Of a DNA stretch of 7,276 bases, positions 1-6,000 are shown one piece after another. This DNA is from an uncultured Tabrizicola sp. (GTDB lineage: Bacteria; Pseudomonadota; Alphaproteobacteria; Rhodobacterales; Rhodobacteraceae), in the NCBI GenBank assembly GCA_937858255.1, contig CALLZQ010000424.1, positions 1 to 7,276 on the forward strand, written 5' to 3'. Made by a program: the position numbers and the translations under genes. Below the pieces are notes generated by a model. That model ran no database searches and had not been told where the DNA came from. It was given only the letters and a program-made list of their open reading frames with translations. Each line of letters opens with the position of its first letter. The stretch's first letter is position 1.

Positions 1-216
1 GCAGGCTCGCTGATCGATCTGGTCAAGCGGTTCGAGGTGGGGCGGTTTTCCACCCGCGATGTGCTGGCGCTGTTGGTGGCGGAGCTGCGGGGTGGCGGCT
101 GGCAGGGCAATGCCGAGGATCTGCGCCCAGTCGAGATCGCCGGCGGCCCGTTTGAGGCGGCACGGGTTGCGGCGGAACTGCTGGCGCGGGCCTTTGCCGT
201 GCCAGGTGAGCGCTAG
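1..216 (+). CDS. g10: GTA g10, tail assembly chaperone-like protein (3' part)
   Basis: Only the C-terminal 71 residues are inside the window; the start lies upstream. The frame opens at base 1 and ends with TAG at 214-216. The visible part contains a VKRFEVGRFSTRDVLALL segment followed by alternating small and charged helices and a C-terminal run rich in Ala, Leu and Glu. This pattern resembles the GTA family protein encoded directly upstream of g10.1 and the tape measure in RcGTA (DUF3356 / phage TAC-like). Such proteins sit where lambda has gpG and are thought to chaperone the tape-measure protein during tail assembly, not to stay in the particle. The gene is followed after 9 nt by g10.1 in the same reading frame, so an amber readthrough would fuse the two. 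Identification rests on position plus sequence resemblance; the exact chaperone role is inferred. Confidence 0.8.
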   Translation, partial: AGSLIDLVKRFEVGRFSTRDVLALLVAELRGGGWQGNAEDLRPVEIAGGPFEAARVAAELLARAFAVPGER

Positions 217-225
217 GGCCGGCCA

Positions 226-441
226 ATGGCGGAAGGGATCGACTGGCCGGGTCTGATGCGGGTCGGCCTGCATGAGTTGCGGCTGGATCCGGCGGCGTTC
301 TGGCGTCTGACACCGATCGAACTGCGGATCATGCTGGGGGCCGAGGCGCTTGCCTCGCCTCTGACGCGCGCGCGGCTGGAAGAACTGGCCGCGGCCTTCC
401 CCGATATCAGAAGGGAGACGGAAAGTGACACGGATCGATGA
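226..441 (+). CDS. g10.1: GTA g10.1, small tail assembly chaperone-like protein
   Basis: This is a 71-residue protein starting at ATG 226. It carries the signature of the small alphaproteobacterial phage/GTA family known as TIGR02216 / DUF2376 (phage TAC-like). An N-terminal DWPGLMRVGL is followed by LRLDPAAFWRLTPIELRIML, with the conserved aromatic and Pro-Glu spacing, and then a short helix ending near AAAFPD. Proteins of this family lie between the major tail protein block and the tape-measure gene, and are presumed tail assembly chaperones acting in the cytoplasm. The ribosome binding site is weak (AGGG around 215-218), so translation probably depends on ribosomes finishing g10 nine bases upstream. 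The 3' end overlaps the start of g11 by 17 nt. The family call is fairly secure; the chaperone function is inferred from gene order. Confidence 0.85.
   Translation: MAEGIDWPGLMRVGLHELRLDPAAFWRLTPIELRIMLGAEALASPLTRARLEELAAAFPDIRRETESDTDR
411..417 (+). promoter_or_regulatory. Shine-Dalgarno site setting the GTG start of g11
   Basis: AAGGGAG lies 7 nt before the GTG at 425, inside the end of g10.1. It is the reason to prefer this non-ATG start over the first in-frame ATG at 449, which has no comparable purine-rich site upstream. Confidence 0.7.
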
Positions 442-1078
442 CCTGCAAATGCAGGTGGAGGCGCTGGAGCAGACGCTCGGCGCGGCAGGGGGCATGGTCT
501 CGGCCTTTGAGGGCGAGCTGGCGCGGATGCAGCAAACGATGTTGTTTACTGGGCGCGAGGTGAACAGCCTGACCAATGGCATCGGTGGCGGACTGCGCAA
601 GGCCTTTGACGGGCTGGTGTTCGACGGGATGAAACTGTCGGATGCCTTGCGTTCGGTGGCGCAGTCGATGGTCAACAGCGTCTACAATGTGGCGATGCGG
701 CCGGTGCAGCAGGCGGTGGGCGGTTTTGTCGCCAACGGGATCAATAATTTGCTGGGCGGGATGATGCCTTTTGCCGATGGCGGGGCGTTTTCACAGGGCC
801 GGGTGATGCCCTTTGCCAAGGGCGGGGTTGTAACGGCGCCGACGCAGTTCCCGATGCGGGGCGGGCGCGGGCTGATGGGTGAGGCGGGGCCAGAGGCGAT
901 CATGCCCTTGGCGCGTGGTGCCGATGGGCGGCTGGGGGTGCAGGCCAGTGGCGGGGGGCGCCCCGTGACGGTGGTGATGAACATCCAGACCCCGGATGTG
1001 CAGGGCTTTCAACGCAGCCAGAGCCAGATTGCGGCGCAGGCGTCGCGCGCGCTGGCGCGCGGGCAGCGGAACCGGTGA
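425..1078 (+). CDS. g11: GTA g11, short tail tape-measure protein
   Basis: This 217-residue protein is very short for a tape measure, since siphophage versions are usually several hundred to over a thousand residues. It is about the size of RcGTA g11. Residues 5-40 form a probable coiled-coil helix (LQMQVEALEQTL then AFEGELARMQ). Residues 55-110 are amphipathic to hydrophobic helices ending in GINNLLGGMM. Residues 114-136 hold two copies of a PFA(D/K)GG motif, and residues 149-162 carry LMGEAGPEAIMPLA, the hallmark of tape-measure C-termini in lambda-like tails. The C-terminal 38 residues contain a beta stretch (VTVVMNIQTP) and a helix. The protein sets tail length inside the tube and may help DNA passage. 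Translation starts at GTG 425 within g10.1, using a strong AAGGGAG site. Its short length fits the short GTA tail. The call is firm from motif, size and gene order. Confidence 0.9.
   Translation: MTRIDDLQMQVEALEQTLGAAGGMVSAFEGELARMQQTMLFTGREVNSLTNGIGGGLRKAFDGLVFDGMKLSDALRSVAQSMVNSVYNVAMRPVQQAVGGFVANGINNLLGGMMPFADGGAFSQGRVMPFAKGGVVTAPTQFPMRGGRGLMGEAGPEAIMPLARGADGRLGVQASGGGRPVTVVMNIQTPDVQGFQRSQSQIAAQASRALARGQRNR
762..827 (+). repeat. Internal direct repeat in g11 encoding MPFA(D/K)GG
   Basis: Two 24-nt copies, at 762-785 and 804-827, match at 21 of 24 positions by eye. They are offset by 42 nt (14 codons), so both are read in the same frame, giving MPFADGGAF at residues 114-122 and MPFAKGGVV at residues 128-136. 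FA-x-GG motifs are common near tape-measure C-termini, so this is probably a conserved structural repeat and not a recent duplication. Confidence 0.7.
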
Positions 1079-1087
1079 GGCAGCGAG

Positions 1088-1720
1088 ATGGCATTTCATG
1101 AGATCAGGTTTCCGGCCAACCTCAGCTTTGGCTCGGTCGGCGGGCCGGAACGGCGGACCGAGGTGGTGACGCTCGCCAACGGCTTTGAAGAGCGCAACAC
1201 CCCTTGGGCGCATTCACGCCGGCGCTATGAGGCCGGGGCAGGTCTGCGGACGCTGGACGATATCGAGACGCTGATCGCTTTTTTTGAGGCGCGGGGCGGG
1301 CGAATGCACGGGTTTCGCTGGAAAGACTGGTCTGATTACAAATCCTGCCCACCTTCGCGTCATCCCTCGCCTCTGGATCAGGTGATCGGGCGGGGCGATG
1401 GGGTGACGACGCGGTTTTTCCTGTCGAAGACCTATCGTTCGGGAGAGCAGACCTATACCCGCCCGGTGACCAAGCCGGTTCTGGGGACAGTGCATGTCGC
1501 CGTGGCGCGCGATCCGAAGGTTTATGAACAAGAATTCACGATTGACCTGGCGACGGGCGAGATCCTCTTTGCCGTGCCACCCGATATCGGGGTTTCGGTC
1601 TCTGCCGGGTTTGAATTCGATGTGCCGGTGCGGTTTGACACGGACCGGATCATGACCTCGGTTGCGTCATTCCAAGCCGGTGAGGTGCCGGATGTGCCGG
1701 TGGTGGAGGTACGGGGATGA
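1088..1720 (+). CDS. g12: GTA g12, distal tail protein (DUF2460)
   Basis: This 210-residue protein is full length for the DUF2460 / TIGR02217 family. Recognisable blocks are FHEIRFPANLSFGSVGGPER (residues 3-22), ERNTPWAHSRRRYEAG (35-50), a FFEARGGRMHGFRWKDWSDY block (65-84), DQVIGRGDGVTTRFFLSKTY (97-116), the VTKPVLGTVHVAV strand pair (127-139) and FEFDVPVRFDTD near 175-186. In RcGTA the homologue is the distal tail protein, a ring joining the tail tube to the baseplate hub. It has no signal peptide or membrane segment, as expected for a structural protein assembled in the cytoplasm. The start ATG has GGTGAGG at 1074-1080, seven bases upstream, overlapping the g11 stop codon. The 3' end overlaps g13 by ATGA. 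Family and position agree, so the assignment is strong. Confidence 0.93.
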   Translation: MAFHEIRFPANLSFGSVGGPERRTEVVTLANGFEERNTPWAHSRRRYEAGAGLRTLDDIETLIAFFEARGGRMHGFRWKDWSDYKSCPPSRHPSPLDQVIGRGDGVTTRFFLSKTYRSGEQTYTRPVTKPVLGTVHVAVARDPKVYEQEFTIDLATGEILFAVPPDIGVSVSAGFEFDVPVRFDTDRIMTSVASFQAGEVPDVPVVEVRG

Positions 1721-2622
1721 GCCTTGATGCCTTGAAACAGCATATGGCGGGCGGGGCCACCACCGTCTGTCGCGCCTGGCGCGTTGCGCGAAGGGATGGC
1801 GTGGTGATGGGGTTCACCGATCACGATCTGGATCTGGTGATTGATGGTGAAACCTATTCTGCCCGCAGCGGCCTGTCAGCCCGCAGTCTGCAACAGGCAA
1901 CGGGTCTGTCGGTGGACAATACCGAGGCGGTCGGGGCCCTGTCGGATGCGGCGGTGCGGGAAGAGGATATTCTGCGCGGCCTTTACGATGATGCCGAAGT
2001 GACGGCCTATCTGGTCAACTGGCAGGATAGTTCGCAGCGTTCGGTGCTGTTTCGCGGTAGTTTCGGTGAAATCCAGCGCGAAAAAGGGGCCTTCCGGGTG
2101 GAACTGCGCGGTCTGACTGAGCGGCTCAATCAACCGGTAGGGCGTGCCTATGTGCCGACATGTGGGGCGCGGTTGGGTGATGCCCAATGTCAGGTCGATC
2201 TGGCACTGCCAGGCCGGGTGGTCGAGGGCACGATCCGGGCGCTTGATACGGCGCGCAGCTTTCTGGTCGAGATCCCGCTGACCCTTGGGGTAGGGTGGTT
2301 CGAGCAAGGCGTGTTGGTTTTTGCCGGCGGCAGCAATGCCGGACAACCCTTTGCCGTACGGTTGGATACGTCTGAGGCCGGGGCGCGTCGTATCGTCCTT
2401 GATCGGACGCCCAACCCGGCGCCGACGGTTGGCGAGCGGGTGCTTCTGACGGTCGGCTGTGATCGCCGCGTGGCGACCTGTCGGGACAAATTTCAGAATA
2501 TACTGAATTTTCAGGGATTTCCGCATATTCCGGGGGATGACTGGTTGCGCCGGTTCCCCTCATCCGGCGGCAGTGGCGGGAACTCTGGTACCGGGGCTTT
2601 CAGCGGGTGGACACAGTCATGA
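1717..2622 (+). CDS. g13: GTA g13, tail hub protein with probable Fe-S cluster site (DUF2163)
   Basis: This 301-residue protein has the two-part DUF2163 / Phage_BR0599 architecture (TIGR02218). The N-terminal half contains WRVARRDGVVMGFTDHDLDL (residues 21-40), the ARSGLSARSLQQATGLSVDN block (49-68) and a GSFGEIQREKGAFRVELRGL block (114-133). The C-terminal half holds YVPTCGARLGDAQC and VGCDRRVATCRDKFQNILNF, then GFPHIPGDDW (267-276). Four cysteines at 149, 158, 248 and 255 sit like the ligands of the 4Fe-4S cluster in lambda gpL-type tail-tip proteins, and the RcGTA hub is reported to bind such a cluster. It forms the trimeric hub between the distal tail ring and g15. The last 20 residues are Gly/Ser rich and probably flexible. 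ATGA overlaps at both ends indicate coupled translation with g12 and g14. Function is by homology; the cluster is inferred from cysteine spacing. Confidence 0.93.
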   Translation: MSLDALKQHMAGGATTVCRAWRVARRDGVVMGFTDHDLDLVIDGETYSARSGLSARSLQQATGLSVDNTEAVGALSDAAVREEDILRGLYDDAEVTAYLVNWQDSSQRSVLFRGSFGEIQREKGAFRVELRGLTERLNQPVGRAYVPTCGARLGDAQCQVDLALPGRVVEGTIRALDTARSFLVEIPLTLGVGWFEQGVLVFAGGSNAGQPFAVRLDTSEAGARRIVLDRTPNPAPTVGERVLLTVGCDRRVATCRDKFQNILNFQGFPHIPGDDWLRRFPSSGGSGGNSGTGAFSGWTQS

Positions 2623-3062
2623 CCCGCGAAGCGCAGATCGTCATGCTGGCACGGTCATGGCTGGGCACACCCTATCGCCATCAGGCCTCGGTCGCGGGTG
2701 TGGGCGCGGATTGTCTTGGCCTTGTCCGCGGGGTCTATCGCGGATTGCTGGGGCATGAACCCTGCCGTACACCGCAATACAGCATGGACTGGGGTGAATG
2801 CGGCGGGGGCGAATTGCTGCTGGCGGCGGCGCGGCAGTGGTTGGTCGAGCGGCCCGACGCAGGGCCGGAGATCGGCGATGTGATCCTGTTTCGGATGCGT
2901 GACGGCGCAGTGGCCAAACATCTGGGCATCGTCTCGGCGGTAGGCGCGGCACCGGCATTCGTTCATGCCTATACCGGGCATGGCGTGGTGGAGAGCCCGC
3001 TCTCGGCGCCTTGGCTTCGGCGTGTTGTCGCGGCCTTTGCCTTTCCTGAAGGAGCAGAATGA
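2619..3062 (+). CDS. g14: GTA g14, NlpC/P60-family cell-wall peptidase
   Basis: This is a 147-residue cysteine peptidase of the phage NlpC/P60 type (TIGR02219). Residues 11-22 (ARSWLGTPYRHQ) precede the catalytic nucleophile Cys32 in GADCLGLVRGVY. GDVILFRMRDG (86-96) leads to the likely catalytic His101 in AKHLGIV, and FVHAYTGHGVVESPLS (114-129) supplies His116 as the probable third residue. The family cleaves peptide bonds in peptidoglycan, so this protein probably opens a local hole in the recipient wall as the tail docks. It may also act during particle exit. It has no signal peptide, as expected for a tail component. The ATG at 2619 is chosen because it forms an ATGA overlap with the g13 stop; a GTG at 2607 would add four residues but has no better ribosome site. 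The gene is immediately followed by g15. Confidence 0.92.
   Translation: MTREAQIVMLARSWLGTPYRHQASVAGVGADCLGLVRGVYRGLLGHEPCRTPQYSMDWGECGGGELLLAAARQWLVERPDAGPEIGDVILFRMRDGAVAKHLGIVSAVGAAPAFVHAYTGHGVVESPLSAPWLRRVVAAFAFPEGAE
3049..3054 (+). promoter_or_regulatory. Shine-Dalgarno site of g15
   Basis: AAGGAG sits 8 nt before the ATG at 3063, which directly follows the g14 TGA. It is the best Shine-Dalgarno match in the window. It supports the 3063 start over the out-of-frame ATG at 3059, which would open only a 68-codon shadow frame. Confidence 0.75.
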
Positions 3063-6000
3063 ATGGCGACCATCCTACTTGCGGCGGCCGGTGCGGCTGT
3101 CGGCGCTGGTTTTGGCGGCACGGTACTGGGGCTGTCCGGGGCTGTGATCGGGCGCGCCATAGGGGCGACGGTGGGTCGTGCGATCGACCAGCGCATTCTG
3201 GGCGGTGGCTCGGATCCGGTCGAGGTTGGCCGGATGGACCGGCTGCAACTGATGGGGGCGAATGAGGGCGCGGGGATTGCCCGGACCTGGGGGCGCATGC
3301 GCCTGCCTGGCCATGTTATCTGGGCCTCGCCCTATACCGAGATCACGCGTGAGGTCGGGGGCGGCGGGAAGGGGGCGCCGCGCTCGGGGGCGATACAGTA
3401 TTCGTATACCGTCAGCCTGGCGATGGCCCTGTGCGAAGGCGAGATTATGGGCATTGGCCGCATTTGGGCAGATGCGCGCGAGATCGACCCCGCCAGTCTG
3501 GATCTGCGGCTCTACACCGGGACCGCGACCCAGACGCCGGATCCGACGATCACGGCCTATGAGGGCGCGGGGCAAGTGCCCGCCTATCGCGGGACGGCCT
3601 ATGTGGTGCTGGAGAATCTTGCGCTGGAGCCCTTTGGCAATCGCGTGCCGCAATTCAGCTTTGAGGTCTTGCGCAAGGCGCAACCTGCCGATGCCGAGGG
3701 GGCAGAGACCTTTCAGGATCTGATCCGGGGTGTTGCGATCATCCCGGGCACGGGCGAATATGCGCTGGCTACGGAAAAGGTGCGCCGGCGGCAAATGTTC
3801 GGTCAGCAGGAAACGTTGAACGCCCATACCCCGGGGGATGCACCGGATTTGACCGTGTCATTGCGGCAATTGCGGGATGAGTTGCCGTCCTGCACGGCGG
3901 CCTCGCTGGTCATTTCCTGGTTCGGCAATGATTTGCGCTGTGGCAATTGTACGGTCCGGCCAAAGGTGGCTTTTGACCCGTCTGGCGACCCGCCCAGTAT
4001 GGAGTGGCGGGCCGGAGGCATCGGATTGGGAGGGGTGCAGCAGGTGCCGCAATCCGGGGGGCGTTCCGTCTATGGGGGCACGCCTGCCGATCACTCTGTG
4101 CTTCAGGCGATCGCGGCATTGAAGGCCGATGGCAAGGAGGTGATGTTCTACCCGTTTGTGCTGATGGATCAGCTTGCGGGCAATGGTCTGGCGGATCCTT
4201 ATTCGGATGCAGCGGATCAGCCGGTTCTCCCTTGGCGTGGCCGGATCACCTTGGCCAAGGCGCCGGGCAGGGCAGGGTCAAGCGATGGCACGCTGGCCGC
4301 GCGGGCCGAGGTCTCGGCCTTTTTCGGGGCGGCAGAGCCCGGCCATTTCCAGATTTCCGGTCAACGGGTTTTGTATTCTGGCCCCGAGGACTGGGGTTAT
4401 CGTCGATTCATCCTGCATTATGCCCATCTTTGTGTTGTCGCGGGTGGGGTGGAATCCTTTTGCATCGGATCAGAGCTGCGCGGGTTGACCGGTATCATGG
4501 CCGAGGCCGCGAGCTTCCCTGCCGTGGACGAGCTGAGGGCGCTGGCCGAAGATGTGCGGCAGGTCCTGGGTCCAAACGTCAAGATCGGCTATGCGGCGGA
4601 TTGGTCGGAATATTTCGGTCATCATCGCGGGGCCGATGTCTATTTCAACCTCGATCCGCTGTGGTCGCATCCTGATGTCGATTTCATCGGTATCGACAAT
4701 TACATGCCGATTTCCGACTGGCGCGATGCGGAAACCCATGCCGATGCCGACTGGGGAACGATTTACAATATGGCCTATCTGCAATCCGGTGTGGCCGGGG
4801 GCGAGGGCTACGACTGGTATTACGACGGCCCCGAGGGACAGGCAGCGCAACTGCGCAAGCCTATTTCCGACGACGAATATGATGAACCCTGGGTCTATCG
4901 CTACAAAGATATTCTCGGATGGTGGAGCCATACGCATCACAATCGTGTCGGGGGTGTCAGGTCAGCGGTCAGCACAGGATGGATTCCGGGCGCAAAACCG
5001 GTTCGCTTTACCGAATATGGCTGCGCGGCGATCGACAAGGGAACGAATGAACCGAACAAATTCCTTGATCCGAAATCGTCGGAGTCGGCATTGCCGCGCT
5101 ACTCTTCGGGCGAGCGGGACGATTATCTGCAACTGCAATATTTTCGTGCCATGAATGCCCATTGGCGTGATGCTGCCAACAACCCCGAGGCGACGGCCTA
5201 TGCCGGGCATATGGTGGATATGGATCATGCCTATGCCTGGGCGTGGGATTCCCGACCTTTCCCCGAATTCCCGCGCAATGAAACGCTCTGGGCCGATGGA
5301 CCCAATTGGCGTACGGGGCATTGGTTGAACGGCCGCAACCTGAACCAGCCGCTCGATGCCATTGTCCGCGAAATCTGCGAAGGCTCTGACGTGGCGGGCA
5401 GTGTGACGGCTGCGCTACATGGGGCGGTGCCCGGCTTTGCGCTACAAGACAGCACAACAGCCCGTGCTGGCCTGCAACCATTGTCGATGGCCTATGGGTT
5501 CGATGCTCTGGAGGCCGGGGGCGCGCTTGCCTTCCTGTCGCGTGGGCTTGGTGGTGCCATAGAGATCGACGCGGATTGGCTGGCCCAGGATGAGTCGGGA
5601 GAGTCGAGCCTTCAGAAAACCAGATTGCCCGAGGCCGATGCAATCGGCCGGGTAAGGCTGGGCTATGTATCGGATGCCGGTGCCCATACAGTCAGGGTGG
5701 TAGAGGCGCAAGAAGCCGGACAGGAAAGCCGCTCGGTATCGCAGACAGAATTCACCGGTACGCTGACCGACAGCTTTGCCCGGGCCGTGGTTCAGCGCTG
5801 GCTGGTGGAAAACAAGGCAGGGCGGGATCTGCTCAGCCTGAGGTTGCCCCCGTCGCGGCTGGATGTCGGGGCCGGATCGGTTCTGAAATTCGGGCAGGGG
5901 CATTACCGGGTTGACCGGATCGAGGTTGGTGCCGACCGTCTGGTCGAGGCGGTGCGGATCGAAGGTTCTGCCTATGCCTATCGTGACTTTCGCAGCGAAG

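Noticed and set aside
1..216. A frameshift (slippery) site near the end of g10, as in lambda G-GT
   Set aside because: I looked for an X XXY YYZ heptamer and saw no convincing one; g10 and g10.1 also share a frame, so a -1 shift would not join them.
1876..2526. 216-codon open frame on the minus strand inside g13
   Set aside because: It lies wholly within the conserved hub gene and shows no family features; the sense frame explains the sequence.
3059..3265. ATG at 3059 overlapping the g14 stop as ATGA
   Set aside because: It looks like a coupled start but opens a 68-codon frame with no conserved content; the true g15 start is the ATG at 3063, four bases on.
3075..3827. 250-codon open frame on the minus strand inside g15
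   Set aside because: It is antisense to a clearly conserved gene, its translation is rich in Arg, Pro and His with no recognisable domain, and long antisense frames are expected from high-GC codon bias.
4004..4675. 223-codon plus-strand frame inside g15
   Set aside because: It is an out-of-frame shadow of the TIM-barrel region, rich in Gly and Arg, and the main frame carries the conserved motifs.
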